From Pseudomonas thivervalensis (GTDB lineage Bacteria; Pseudomonadota; Gammaproteobacteria; Pseudomonadales; Pseudomonadaceae), in assembly GCF_001269655.1 (NCBI RefSeq), contig NZ_LHVE01000018.1:62001-126000 (forward strand): DNA of 64,000 nt. The letters run 5' to 3'. Below, one piece after another: positions 43,293-52,262 of this stretch. The translations under genes were made by a program, and so were the position numbers. Under the pieces are notes generated by a model that saw only the letters and a program-made list of their open reading frames with translations, was not told where the DNA came from and made no database searches. Positions within the stretch are counted from its first letter, which is position 1; each line of letters opens with the position of its first letter.

Positions 43293-45177
43293 GGGCCGTA
43301 GCCTCCGCAGTGATGGGGCTTGCGTATTCAGGCTTGAGCTGGCCGTGCTCATCCAGCAGCCAGGCGTCCATGATCTGGCGCACCACCGGCGCGGCGACGC
43401 CGGAACCGGACTCACCGTTCTCGACCATCACCGACACGACAATCTTCGGGTTCTCGGCCGGCGCAAAACCGACGAACAAGGCGTGGTCACGGTGGCGCTC
43501 CTGGACCTTGGAGCGGTCGTACTTCTCACCTTGCTTGATCGCCACCACCTGGGCGGTACCGCTCTTGCCGGCAATACGGTATTGCGCGCCGAGGGCCGCC
43601 TTGCGCGCGGTACCCCGGGCGCCGTGCATGACCTGCTGCATGCCGATATTGACCTTTTGCCAGTCCGACGGGTTGCGCAGGATGATGTCCGGCATCGGGT
43701 CCGGGTCCACCGGCTTCTGGCCTTCGATGGTCTTGGCCAGGTGCGGGCGATACCACTTGCCCTTGCTCGCCACCAGTGCCGTGGCCTGGGCCAGTTGCAG
43801 GGGCGTGGCCTGCATGTAGCCCTGGCCGATCCCCAGGATCAGGGTTTCGCCAGGGAACCACGCCTGGCGCCGGGTCGCTCGCTTCCACTCCCGGGACGGC
43901 ATCAGGCCAGGGGATTCTTCGAACATGTCCAGGGAGACTTTCTGACCGAGGCCAAACTTGTTCATGTAGGACGACAACCGATCAATCCCCAGCTTATGGG
44001 CCAAGTCGTAGAAATAGGTGTCGTTGGAACGCATGATCGCCGTTTCCAGGTCCACGTAGCCGTCACCGGTGCGGTTCCAGTTACGGTACTTGTGGTCGTA
44101 GTTCGGCAACTGGTAATAGCCCGGGTCGTAGACCCGGCTCGACGCGGTGACCACGCCAGCATCCAACCCGGCAATCGCCACGGCCGGCTTGATGGTCGAG
44201 CCCGGCGGATAGAGGCCGCGCAACACGCGGTTGAACAGCGGCCGGTCGATGGAATCGCGCAGCTCGGCGTAGGCCTTGAAGCTGATACCGGTGACGAACA
44301 GGTTCGGGTCGAAACTCGGCTGGCTGACCATCGCCAGTACTTCACCGGTGTTCGGGTCCAGCGCCACCACCGCGCCACGCCGGCCGCCGAGCGCGGCTTC
44401 GGCGGCTTCCTGCAACTTGATGTCCAGGCTCAGGACAATGTCCTTGCCGGGAATCGGGTCGGTGCGCTTGAGCACTCGCAACACGCGGCCGCGGGCATTG
44501 GTCTCGACTTCCTCGTAACCCACCTGGCCATGCAATTCGGCCTCGTAGAAACGCTCGATGCCGGTCTTGCCGATGTGGTGGGTGCCGCTGTAGTTGACCG
44601 GGTCGAGGGTCTTGAGCTCCTTCTCGTTGATCCGCCCCATGTAGCCGACCGAGTGGGCAAAATGCGGCCCCTGGGGATAATGCCGCACCAGTTGCGCCAC
44701 CACCTCGACGCCCGGCAGGCGGAACTGGTTCACCGCGATCAGGGCGATCTGCTCTTCGGTCAGCTCGAACATGATCGGCACCGGTTCGAAGGGACGCCGC
44801 CCCTGGCGCATGCGTTTCTCGAAGATCGCCCGGTCCTCGGGTGTCAACTGCAGCACTTCGACGATCACGTCGAGGACTTTCTGCCAGTCGCCGGAACGCT
44901 CGCGGGTCATGCTCAGGCTGAAGCTGGGCCGGTTATCCGCCACCACCACGCCATTGCGGTCGAAAATCAGCCCGCGAGTCGGCGGAATCGGCTGTACGTG
45001 TACCCGGTTACTCTCCGACAAGGTCGAGTGGTACTCGTACTGGATCACCTGGAGGAAATACAACCGTGCGATCAGCACGCCGATCAGCGTCACCACCGCA
45101 ATAGCGCCGAACACGACGCGACCCCGCACCAGGCGGGCGTCTTTTTCGTGGTCCTTGATGCGGATCGGCTGAGGCAT
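43282..45177 (-). CDS. mrdA: penicillin-binding protein 2 (elongation transpeptidase)
   Basis: 631 residues: an N-terminal membrane anchor (about 20-42), pedestal/dimerisation domain (about 60-230) and transpeptidase domain. Active-site motifs are STIK (Ser327, Lys330), SND in MRSNDTYFYDLAHKLG, and KSGTAQ. Cross-links lateral wall peptidoglycan together with RodA. In P. aeruginosa named pbpA (PA4003). rlmH ends 9 bases upstream. Confidence 0.95.
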   Translation of the reverse strand: MPQPIRIKDHEKDARLVRGRVVFGAIAVVTLIGVLIARLYFLQVIQYEYHSTLSESNRVHVQPIPPTRGLIFDRNGVVVADNRPSFSLSMTRERSGDWQKVLDVIVEVLQLTPEDRAIFEKRMRQGRRPFEPVPIMFELTEEQIALIAVNQFRLPGVEVVAQLVRHYPQGPHFAHSVGYMGRINEKELKTLDPVNYSGTHHIGKTGIERFYEAELHGQVGYEEVETNARGRVLRVLKRTDPIPGKDIVLSLDIKLQEAAEAALGGRRGAVVALDPNTGEVLAMVSQPSFDPNLFVTGISFKAYAELRDSIDRPLFNRVLRGLYPPGSTIKPAVAIAGLDAGVVTASSRVYDPGYYQLPNYDHKYRNWNRTGDGYVDLETAIMRSNDTYFYDLAHKLGIDRLSSYMNKFGLGQKVSLDMFEESPGLMPSREWKRATRRQAWFPGETLILGIGQGYMQATPLQLAQATALVASKGKWYRPHLAKTIEGQKPVDPDPMPDIILRNPSDWQKVNIGMQQVMHGARGTARKAALGAQYRIAGKSGTAQVVAIKQGEKYDRSKVQERHRDHALFVGFAPAENPKIVVSVMVENGESGSGVAAPVVRQIMDAWLLDEHGQLKPEYASPITAEATAREE

Positions 45178-45186
45178 GGGGCAGGA

Positions 45187-45654
45187 TTACTTGTGGTAAG
45201 GGTGCCCGGACAGGACTGTCCAGGCACGATACAGCTGTTCGCCGATCAGGATCCGCACCAGCGGGTGCGGCAACGTCAACGGTGACAACGACCAGCGCTG
45301 GTCGGCCCGGGCACAGACTTCCGGCGCCAGCCCTTCCGGGCCACCGACCATGAAATTGACCGTGCGCGCGTCCAGCCGCCAGCGATCGAGTTCCACCGCC
45401 AGTTGCTCGGTGCTCCAGGGCTTGCCGTGGACTTCGAGGGTGACGATGCGCTCGTTCGGCCCGACCTTGGCCAGCATGGCTTCGCCTTCCTGGCGGATGA
45501 AGCGCGCCACGTCGGCGTTCTTGCCACGGGTGTTGAGCGGAATTTCCACCAGTTCCAGGGCCAGCTCGGACGGAAGACGCTTGGCATATTCATGCCAGCC
45601 TTCTTCCACCCACTTGGGCATGCGAGAACCGACGGCGATCAGGCGCAGTCGCAC
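45187..45654 (-). CDS. rlmH: 23S rRNA (pseudouridine1915-N3)-methyltransferase
   Basis: 155-residue SPOUT methyltransferase with the family start MRLRLIAVGSRMPKWVEEGW, the AdoMet knot FMVGGPEGLAPEVCARADQRWSLSPLTLPHPLVRILIGEQLYRA and the conserved C-terminal GHPYHK. It methylates pseudouridine 1915 in helix 69. It follows rsfS by 9 bases, keeping two ribosome-related genes together at the head of the cluster. Confidence 0.96.
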   Translation of the reverse strand: MRLRLIAVGSRMPKWVEEGWHEYAKRLPSELALELVEIPLNTRGKNADVARFIRQEGEAMLAKVGPNERIVTLEVHGKPWSTEQLAVELDRWRLDARTVNFMVGGPEGLAPEVCARADQRWSLSPLTLPHPLVRILIGEQLYRAWTVLSGHPYHK

Positions 45655-45663
45655 AGCGGTCCC

Positions 45664-46158
45664 TTATTGCTGGTCTTTGTTGAGCTTGGTGAAGTGCTCA
45701 TGGGGATTTTCCGGGCTGTGGTGCGCGGCGCTGGCCGAACGGCTCTGCTCGGCACCGGCCCACAGGCGCTCCAGGTCGTAGAACTGGCGCGCCGAGGCGG
45801 TCATCATGTGCACGATGACATCGTCCATGTCCAGCAACACCCAGTCGCTGTCGCCCTTGCCTTCTTCACCCAGCGGCTTGACGCCCTGGGCCTTGACCGC
45901 TTCGCGGACCTTGTCCAGCATCGCGCCGATCTGGCGGTTGGAGGTACCGGTGGCGATGATCATGTAGTCCGTGATGCTCTGCTTGTCACGAACGTCGATC
46001 ACCTGGATGTCCTGGGCCTTGACGTCTTCCAGGGCCGCCACGGCCACCTTGACCAGCTCTTCGCCAACCAGCGCCACGCCGGTGTGGGCCTCTACAGGCA
46101 GCGGGGCGCTCTTGAACGTGCCCTTGCGCTTTACTTTGTTTACGTCTTTGTCAGTCAT
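45664..46158 (-). CDS. rsfS: ribosome silencing factor RsfS
   Basis: 164 residues. The Iojap/RsfS core (about 30-135) has DIQVIDVRDKQSITDYMIIATGTSNRQ and DSDWVLLDMDDVIVHMMTASARQFYDLERLW. It binds ribosomal protein uL14 and blocks subunit joining during starvation. Here the core is flanked by a basic N-terminal extension and a polar C-terminal tail of about 30 residues (SRSASAAHHSPENPHEHFTK), both longer than in E. coli. Confidence 0.94.
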   Translation of the reverse strand: MTDKDVNKVKRKGTFKSAPLPVEAHTGVALVGEELVKVAVAALEDVKAQDIQVIDVRDKQSITDYMIIATGTSNRQIGAMLDKVREAVKAQGVKPLGEEGKGDSDWVLLDMDDVIVHMMTASARQFYDLERLWAGAEQSRSASAAHHSPENPHEHFTKLNKDQQ

Positions 46159-46229
46159 ATAAAACTCGTTTTGCTCGTATGTTCGGGCGCTTCGCTACAC
46201 GCATTCACGTGCCTTGAAGCGCGCCTTTT

Positions 46230-46889
46230 TCAGTTCGACGCACGGTAAAGCCCGTGCGCATCGATGTAGGCCAGGACCGCGTCGGGCACCAGGAAACGTA
46301 CCGACTTACCGCTGGCCAGCAGTTGACGGATCTGGGTGGCGGATACCGCGAGCGGCGTCTGCCAGACGAATGCAATCTGTCCGCTCGGCCCTTTCAGGGC
46401 CAGCGGGTCGCTCACCGAGCGGGCCGCCAGCAGGTTGCGCAAGGCATCCGGCGGCTCGCTGTCGGCATCCGGGCGTTGCAACACCAGGATGTGGCAATGC
46501 TGGAGCAACTCTTCCCAGCGATGCCAAGTGGGCAGGCCGCAAAATGCGTCCCAGCCCAGAAGCAGGAAAACCTGGGCATCAACGGCCAGCTCGGCGCGCA
46601 TCAGCTCCAGGGTATCAATGGTGTAGGACGGTTTGTCCCGCTGCAATTCGCGGGCATCCACCACCAGCGGTGCCACACCGGCCACCGCGCACTCGACCAT
46701 CGCCAGGCGGTCCTGCGCCGACACCTGCGGCGTATCCCGGTGAGGCGGCCGGGCGCTGGGCGTCAGGCGTAGCTCATCGAGGGCCAGGGCGTCGGCGACT
46801 TCCAGCGCACCGCGCAAATGGCCGATGTGCACCGGGTCGAACGTGCCGCCCAGGATACCGATGCGCCGGGGCGGGGTTGTCGTCGTCAC
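46230..46889 (-). CDS. nadD: nicotinate-nucleotide adenylyltransferase
   Basis: Makes deamido-NAD from nicotinate mononucleotide and ATP. The core starts RRIGILGGTFDPVHIGHLRGA with the nucleotidyltransferase motif GGTFDPVHIGH; later blocks are LTPSARPPHR and SATQIRQLLASGKSVRFLVPDAVLAYI. The start is uncertain: GTG 46889 gives the usual length (219 residues) but lacks a clear ribosome site, while ATG 46949 would add 20 residues and overlap proA by 32 bases. Confidence 0.93.
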   Translation of the reverse strand: MTTTTPPRRIGILGGTFDPVHIGHLRGALEVADALALDELRLTPSARPPHRDTPQVSAQDRLAMVECAVAGVAPLVVDARELQRDKPSYTIDTLELMRAELAVDAQVFLLLGWDAFCGLPTWHRWEELLQHCHILVLQRPDADSEPPDALRNLLAARSVSDPLALKGPSGQIAFVWQTPLAVSATQIRQLLASGKSVRFLVPDAVLAYIDAHGLYRASN

Positions 46890-46917
46890 AGTGGCCGGCG
46901 GTTCAAGGTCGCCCAAG

Positions 46918-48189
46918 TCAGACCGGCTCCTGTCCGCGCAACTGGCCATCACCGACCACGATGTACTTCTCGCAGGTCAGGCCTTCGAGGCCCACCGGGC
47001 CGCGGGCGTGCAGCTTATCAGTAGAAATGCCGATCTCGGCACCCAATCCGTATTCAAAGCCATCGGCAAAGCAGGTCGGGGTGTTGATCATCACCGACGC
47101 CGAATCCACTTCGGCCACGAAACGCCGGGTTTCGCCCTGGTGCTCACTGACGATGGAATCGGTGTGGTGCGAGCCGTGGCGGTTGATGTGTTCGATGGCC
47201 TGGTCCAGCCCGTCGACCACGCGGATCGACAAAATCGGCGCCAGGTATTCGGTGTCCCAGTCTTCTTCGGTGGCAACAACGGCCTCGATGATTCCCCGGG
47301 TACGCTCGCAACCGCGCAGCTCGACGCCTTTTTCGCGGAACTGGGCGGCCATCGACGGCAGGAAGCCCTGGGCAACGGCCTGGTCTACCAGCAGGGTTTC
47401 CATCGCGCCACAGATCCCGTAGCGGTAGGTCTTGGCGTTGAAGGCGATGCGCTGGGCCTTCGGCAACTCGGCGTGGGCACTGACGTAGACGTGGCAGATG
47501 CCGTCCAGGTGCTTGATCACCGGCACGCGGGCGTCGCGGCTGACCCGTTCGATCAGGCCCTTGCCGCCACGGGGCACGATGACATCGACGAACTCGGGCA
47601 TGGTGATCAGCGCGCCGACCGCGGCGCGATCGGTGGTTTCCACCACTTGCACCACGGCCGCCGGCAGGTCGGCCTCGGCCAGGCCGCGCTGGATGCAGGC
47701 GGCAATGGCGCGGTTGGAATGGATGGCCTCGGAGCCGCCCCGCAGGATGGTCGCGTTACCCGACTTCAGGCACAGGCTCGCGGCGTCAATGGTCACGTTC
47801 GGCCGCGACTCGTAGATGATCCCGACCACGCCCAGGGGCACGCGCATCTTGCCAACCTGGATGCCCGACGGGCGGTAGCTCATGTCGCGAATCGCCCCGA
47901 CCGGGTCCGGCAGGGCCGCGACCTGGCGCAGACCGACGATCATGCCGTCGATGCGGGCCGGGGTCAGCGCCAGGCGCTCGAGCATGGCCGGCTCCAGACC
48001 GTTGGCGCGGCCGGCGGCCAGGTCCAGCTCGTTGGCGGCGGACAACTCGGCGCGCGCAGCGTCCAGCGCATTCGCGGCGGCCTGCAGCGCGCGGTTTTTC
48101 TGCGCGGTGCTGGCCCGGCCGATGATGCGCGACGCTTCACGAGCGGCGCGACCCAGGCGGGTCATGTAGTCAAGAACGGACTCAGTCAT
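46918..48189 (-). CDS. proA: gamma-glutamyl phosphate reductase
   Basis: Second step of proline synthesis, reducing gamma-glutamyl phosphate to glutamate semialdehyde. 423 residues of the aldehyde dehydrogenase fold. Features include PLGVVGIIYESRPNVTIDAASLCLKSGNATILRGGSEA in the nucleotide-binding half, HLDGICHVYVS, the catalytic Cys in YRYGICGAMETLLV, and ARGPVGLEGLTCEKYIVVGDG near the end. First gene of the long minus-strand cluster. Confidence 0.96.
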   Translation of the reverse strand: MTESVLDYMTRLGRAAREASRIIGRASTAQKNRALQAAANALDAARAELSAANELDLAAGRANGLEPAMLERLALTPARIDGMIVGLRQVAALPDPVGAIRDMSYRPSGIQVGKMRVPLGVVGIIYESRPNVTIDAASLCLKSGNATILRGGSEAIHSNRAIAACIQRGLAEADLPAAVVQVVETTDRAAVGALITMPEFVDVIVPRGGKGLIERVSRDARVPVIKHLDGICHVYVSAHAELPKAQRIAFNAKTYRYGICGAMETLLVDQAVAQGFLPSMAAQFREKGVELRGCERTRGIIEAVVATEEDWDTEYLAPILSIRVVDGLDQAIEHINRHGSHHTDSIVSEHQGETRRFVAEVDSASVMINTPTCFADGFEYGLGAEIGISTDKLHARGPVGLEGLTCEKYIVVGDGQLRGQEPV

Positions 48190-48224
48190 GGTCTGTGTGG
48201 TCTTGGCGATGGGGAAAGCGGCAG

Positions 48225-48230
48225 ATTATA
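48225..48230 (-). promoter_or_regulatory. predicted -10 box upstream of proA
   Basis: A perfect TATAAT on the minus strand, 36 bases before the proA ATG. The -35 at 17 bases (TGTTAG) is poor. It is the only candidate I see for the start of the proA-nadD-rsfS-rlmH-mrdA-rodA transcript. Confidence 0.4.
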
Positions 48231-48348
48231 GCTGTCGTAACCCTCGACTAACAGCATGGACTCGCAGTGGTGACCGGCGGAGAAGCAAAACAGCCATAAA
48301 CAGCCCGTTGAAACGCAATGCTGTTCACTTAAGGCAATCGACAAACCC

Positions 48349-48479
48349 GTGGCGAGGGAGCTTGCTCCCGCTGGGCCGCGAAGCGGCCCCAAAACCTGCC
48401 AATTGCGGCGTATCAGACACACCGCACCCGCCGGTTTACGACTGCTTCGCAGCCGAGCGGGAGCAAGCTCCCTCGCCAC
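48349..48479. repeat. inverted REP pair, GTGGCGAGGGAG family, wide spacer
   Basis: The arms are as at 17141, with a spacer containing a second small pair (GGGCCGCGAAGCGGCCC). It occupies a third of the 404-base gap between the divergent proA and the 3-methyladenine glycosylase genes; the remaining bases hold the proA promoter and nothing else I can support. Confidence 0.85.
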
Positions 48480-48593
48480 AGGGTCATCATTTTTCCTAAG
48501 TGAACGGCATTACGGTTGAAACGTGTGTTCAGCGGTGATTAAGCTTTCCGTTGCTATCATCGCGCTTCCTTTGGCCCCACTTCGTCTATCGCC

Positions 48594-49271
48594 ATGACCG
48601 ATTTGCCATCGCCCAACGCCCTGCCCCACGCCTTTTTCGACCGCGACGCCCAGGTGCTTGCCAAGGACCTGCTGGGCAAAGTCATCCGCCACAAGGTTGG
48701 CGACCTGTGGCTCAGCGCGCGAATCATCGAGACCGAGGCGTATTACTTCGCCGAAAAAGGCAGCCACGCCTCCCTGGGCTACACGGAAAAACGTAAGGCT
48801 TTGTTTCTGGATGGCGGGCACATCTATATGTATTACGCCCGGGGCGGCGATTCCCTGAACTTCAGCGCCCAGGGCCCCGGCAATGCAGTGTTGATCAAAT
48901 CGGCCTACCCGTGGGTCGATGCCCTGTCCGGGCCGGCGAGCCTGGCGCAGATGTTGTTGAACAACCCCGACGCCCAAGGCCGACCACGCACACCGCAAAA
49001 ACTCTGTGCCGGCCAGACCCTGTTGTGCAAAGCTTTGGGGCTGAAAGTGCCGGACTGGGACGCCAAGCGCTTCGACCCCGAGCGCTTGCTGGTGGAGGAT
49101 GTCGGCGTGCCAACGGTCAATGCGATCCAGACCACCCGCCTGGGCATTCCCCTGGGACGGGACGAGCACCTGCCCTACCGCTTTGTCGACGCCGCCTACG
49201 CCCCCTGGTGTACCCGCAACCCGTTGCGGCGCGGACAGGTCGAAGGCCGTGATTACTTTTTACTTTCATGA
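48594..49271 (+). CDS. DNA-3-methyladenine glycosylase (AAG/MPG family)
   Basis: Base-excision enzyme that removes alkylated purines. 225 residues with the AAG fold blocks: KDLLGKVIRHKVGDLWLSARIIETEAY (catalytic Glu in ETEAY), HASLGYTEKRKALFLDGGHIYMYYARGGDSLNF, and C-terminal PYRFVDAAYAPWCTRNPLRR. This is the eukaryotic-type, not AlkA or TagA. With AidB at 12806 the window carries two alkylation-related proteins, but they are not linked in one operon. Confidence 0.9.
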   Translation: MTDLPSPNALPHAFFDRDAQVLAKDLLGKVIRHKVGDLWLSARIIETEAYYFAEKGSHASLGYTEKRKALFLDGGHIYMYYARGGDSLNFSAQGPGNAVLIKSAYPWVDALSGPASLAQMLLNNPDAQGRPRTPQKLCAGQTLLCKALGLKVPDWDAKRFDPERLLVEDVGVPTVNAIQTTRLGIPLGRDEHLPYRFVDAAYAPWCTRNPLRRGQVEGRDYFLLS

Positions 49272-49300
49272 ACACAACACTGAATGAATCCTGTGGATCC

Positions 49301-49391
49301 CTGTGGGAGCGAGCTTGCTCGCGATGGCGTCCGGTCAGCAGAATGGGGGCTGACTGACATACCGTAATCGCGAGCAAGCTCGCTCCCACAG
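49301..49391. repeat. inverted REP pair, GTGGGAGCGAG family
   Basis: CTGTGGGAGCGAGCTTGCTC and its exact complement 91 bases apart, between two genes of the same direction. Confidence 0.85.
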
Positions 49392-49482
49392 TTGATCTTC
49401 AGTGGCCACAGGTTTTGTGTTCACAACAGAATCCCACTGGGGGTTCGGTGCATGCCAATCACTATTCAATGGAGTTGTATTT

Positions 49483-50799
49483 ATGGGCCCATGGCTCGAT
49501 AGCATCACCGGCTGGCTGACCGTCAACCCGCAATGGCTGGCGGTGGCGGTCTTCATCGTCGCCTGCGTGGAGTGCCTGGCCATTGCCGGCCTGATCGTGC
49601 CGGGTACGGTGCTGTTGTTTGCCATCGCCGTGCTGGCCGGCAGCGGCGCGTTGTCGTTGGGCGAGACGTTGCTGCTGGGCCTGCTCGGGGGCTTGCTGGG
49701 GGACCTGGTGTCGTATTTCCTCGGCCGGCATTTCCACCAGAACATCCGGCGCCTGCCGGGGCTGCGGCATCACCCGGAATGGATGAGCGCGGCGGAAAGC
49801 TATTTCCAGCGCTACGGCATCGCCAGCCTGCTGGTGGGCCGATTCATTGGCCCACTACGGCCCATGTTGCCGATGGTGGCCGGGATGTGCGACATGCCGT
49901 TCCCACGCTTCGCCGCCGTCAGCGTGTTGGCCGCGGCGGGCTGGACCGTGGCTTACCTGTTGCCGGGCTGGGCCACCGGGGCAGCGTTTCGCCTGCCGCT
50001 GCCCGAAGGTTTCTGGCCGCAGGCCGGCGTGGTCATCGGCAGCATTGCGGTGATGATCGGGCTGAGCGTCAACAGCACCCTGCGTCGTCATCGCCATGCC
50101 ACGGCGCTGATCGCCGGCATCGGCCTGGTGATCCTGATCGGCCTGTTCATCGGGTTTCGCTACCTGACGGCGTTCGACCAGGGCTTGATGGCCTTGGTCC
50201 AGGAGCATCGCAGCGCGACGCTGGATGAAATCGCCGTGACCTTCACGCTGATCGGCGAATTCCGCTACATGCTGATTGTCTGCAGCCTGGTGACCGCGTT
50301 GCTGCTGTTGGCACGGCAATGGCGCCAGGCGATCTTTGCCGGCGGCACGATGCTGTTCACTGCCCTGGCCAATACCGGCTGCAAACACTTCTTTGCCCGG
50401 GTGCGCCCGGAAATCCTCACCGACCCGCTGACCAGCTACAGCATGCCCAGCGGCCACTCCTCCGGGGCCTTCGCGCTGTTCCTGACCCTCGCCGTCCTCG
50501 CCGGCCGCGGCCAACCGCCACGCCTGCGCCTGACCTGGCTGCTGCTGGGCTGCCTACCGGCGCTGACCATCGCCCTGTCGCGGGTCTACCTGGGCGCGCA
50601 CTGGCCAAGCGATATCGTCGCCGGGGCGATGCTCGCCGCCAGCGTCTGTGCGGCCGCCCTGTGGCTGAGCCAGCGCCAGACCCCGCTGCCGGCCATGCCG
50701 CCGAAAGTCTGGTGGCTGGTCCTGCCGGCGCTGGTGGCGATGTTCAGTTTCTTCGCCCTGCGGCACTTACCCCATGCGATGTTGCGGTATGCCTACTGA
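49483..50799 (+). CDS. DedA-PAP2 fusion membrane protein
   Basis: 438 residues from ATG 49483 (MGPWLDSITGWLTVNPQW). The N-terminal half (about 1-190) is a DedA/VTT domain with EwhC-like CVECLAIAGLIVPGTVLLF, FLGRHFHQNIR and RFIGPLRPMLPMVAGMCDM. The C-terminal half (about 200-438) is a PAP2 phosphatase with KHFFARVRPE, SMPSGHSSGAFALFLT and SRVYLGAHWPSDIVAG. DedA proteins flip undecaprenyl phosphate or other lipids; PAP2 enzymes remove lipid pyrophosphates. Together they could dephosphorylate and recycle one lipid carrier; this is inference. About eleven membrane helices. Confidence 0.9.
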   Translation: MGPWLDSITGWLTVNPQWLAVAVFIVACVECLAIAGLIVPGTVLLFAIAVLAGSGALSLGETLLLGLLGGLLGDLVSYFLGRHFHQNIRRLPGLRHHPEWMSAAESYFQRYGIASLLVGRFIGPLRPMLPMVAGMCDMPFPRFAAVSVLAAAGWTVAYLLPGWATGAAFRLPLPEGFWPQAGVVIGSIAVMIGLSVNSTLRRHRHATALIAGIGLVILIGLFIGFRYLTAFDQGLMALVQEHRSATLDEIAVTFTLIGEFRYMLIVCSLVTALLLLARQWRQAIFAGGTMLFTALANTGCKHFFARVRPEILTDPLTSYSMPSGHSSGAFALFLTLAVLAGRGQPPRLRLTWLLLGCLPALTIALSRVYLGAHWPSDIVAGAMLAASVCAAALWLSQRQTPLPAMPPKVWWLVLPALVAMFSFFALRHLPHAMLRYAY

Positions 50800-50821
50800 T
50801 GTCAGAGACGCTGCACTCCAC

Positions 50822-50913
50822 CTGTGGGAGCGAGCCTGCTCGCGAAGACGGCGGCACACTCAACATTGATGCAAGCTGACCCACCGCTTTCGCGAGCAGG
50901 CTCGCTCCCACAG
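50822..50913. repeat. inverted REP pair, GTGGGAGCGAG family
   Basis: CTGTGGGAGCGAGCCTGCTC pairs with its complement ending CCCACAG; located between the convergent DedA-PAP2 and LON-domain genes. Confidence 0.85.
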
Positions 50914-50944
50914 AGGTCCGCTTTGATCTACCAAAATCAGTGTG

Positions 50945-51535
50945 TCAGGCGAAGAGTTCGCCCTGCAACTCATCGAGCAGCGCCTGGATCGCGTCCAGGC
51001 GCTGTTGCGGGTCGTCGAGTTGCAGCAGGTCGATCTTGTCCAGCTCATTAAACGGCAGCAGGTAAGCCAATTGATTGGCCAGCGACTGCTGGCCGGTGGC
51101 TTCGGTGCCCATGTTCAAGGCCTCGACCATCGGGTGCTCGGCCAAGGCCTTGAGCAGCGCCATCAGGTCGGCATCTTCATCTTGTAGCGGTTGCTCCGGC
51201 TCGTCTTCCAGCCACTCGACTTCGGCCACGGTGAGTTGATCGGCCTGGGCGCTGCTGCTGTGCACCAGAAAACGCCGGCCGCCCTGTACGCGAATCCCCA
51301 GCAGACCGTTCTCCTGCTGGGAAAAATCGGTAATCAGCGCTTCACAACCAACCCGCGCGTAGCCTTCGGGCGCGATGCCGACTTCCTCGCCATCGAGGAT
51401 GCACACCACCCCGAAGCCTTCGCCCTTTTTCATGCAGCGCCCGATCATGTCGAGGTAGCGCGCCTCGAAAATCTGCAAGTCGAGGATGCAACCGGGGAAC
51501 AGCACGGTGTTCAACGGGAAAAGCGGCAAGCTCAT
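50945..51535 (-). CDS. stand-alone LON N-terminal (substrate-binding) domain protein
   Basis: 196 residues from ATG 51535 (AAGGAA ribosome site). The fold resembles the N-terminal domain of Lon protease: MSLPLFPLNTVLFPGCILDLQIFEARYLDMI, then GFGVVCI, YARVGCEALITDF and GIRVQGGRRFLV. The C-terminal half is helical and acidic. There is no AAA+ or protease domain, so it cannot be a protease by itself; a substrate-binding or adaptor role is conceivable. It lies 10 bases after lrgB on the same strand. Confidence 0.88.
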   Translation of the reverse strand: MSLPLFPLNTVLFPGCILDLQIFEARYLDMIGRCMKKGEGFGVVCILDGEEVGIAPEGYARVGCEALITDFSQQENGLLGIRVQGGRRFLVHSSSAQADQLTVAEVEWLEDEPEQPLQDEDADLMALLKALAEHPMVEALNMGTEATGQQSLANQLAYLLPFNELDKIDLLQLDDPQQRLDAIQALLDELQGELFA

Positions 51536-51545
51536 AACCAATTCC

Positions 51546-52262
51546 TTAAACCGTCATCGACACCACCAACGGCAATAGCACCGCCGTGGCCACGCCCATC
51601 AGACTCATCGCCAGCGCCGCAAAGGCACCCGACTCCTCGCTTTCCTGCAACGCCACCGACGTGCCCACCGCATGGGCCGCCAGCCCCAGGGCCATGCCCC
51701 GGGCCTCAGGGCTATGGACACCCAACCGAGTCAGAATACTCGGGCCGAGGATCGCCCCGAGCACCCCGGTGATCAACACGAACACCGCCGCCATGGCCGC
51801 CACGCCGCCGATCTGCTCGGCCACCAGCATGGCGATCGGCGAGGTCACCGACTTGGGCGCCATGGTCATCAGGATCATGTGCTCGGCGCCAAAGGCCCAG
51901 CCCAACACCACCGCAGAGCCCGTGGCAAACACCCCGGCTATCACCAGCGTAGTAAAAATCGGCCAGAACAGCTGCCGGATCCGTCGCAGGTTCAAATACA
52001 GCGGCACCGCCAGGGCGACCGTCGCCGGGCCCAGCAGAATGCTGAGGATCTCAGTGCTCTTGCGGTACTCGGCATAACCGATGCCGCAGCCGACCAGCAC
52101 GCCGATCAACAGCACCATCGACATCAGCACCGGTTGCAGGAACACCCAGCGGGTCTTTTCGTACGCTGCCAGCACCAGTTGGTAAGCGCCCAGCGTAATG
52201 CCGATGCCGAACAGCGGATGGTGGATCACCGAAGTCCAGGCGCCCTGCCAGTCGAGCATCAT
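51546..52262 (-). CDS. lrgB: LrgB family membrane protein
   Basis: 238 residues, about seven membrane helices, with LrgB/CidB blocks LLGPATVALAVPLYLNLRRIR, MAPKSVTSPIAMLVAEQIGG and GLAAHAVGTSVALQESEESGAFAALAMSLMG. The start ATG at 52262 (GGAGG 7 bases before) overlaps the TGA of lrgA. LrgAB proteins modulate murein hydrolase activity or transport small carboxylates in other bacteria; which applies here is unknown. Confidence 0.92.
   Translation of the reverse strand: MMLDWQGAWTSVIHHPLFGIGITLGAYQLVLAAYEKTRWVFLQPVLMSMVLLIGVLVGCGIGYAEYRKSTEILSILLGPATVALAVPLYLNLRRIRQLFWPIFTTLVIAGVFATGSAVVLGWAFGAEHMILMTMAPKSVTSPIAMLVAEQIGGVAAMAAVFVLITGVLGAILGPSILTRLGVHSPEARGMALGLAAHAVGTSVALQESEESGAFAALAMSLMGVATAVLLPLVVSMTV

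Noticed and set aside
43048..45285. A 745-codon plus-strand frame opposite mrdA and rodA.
   Set aside because: It spans the end of rodA and all of mrdA, is rich in His, Arg and Gln without any motif, and is explained by GC-rich antisense codon bias.
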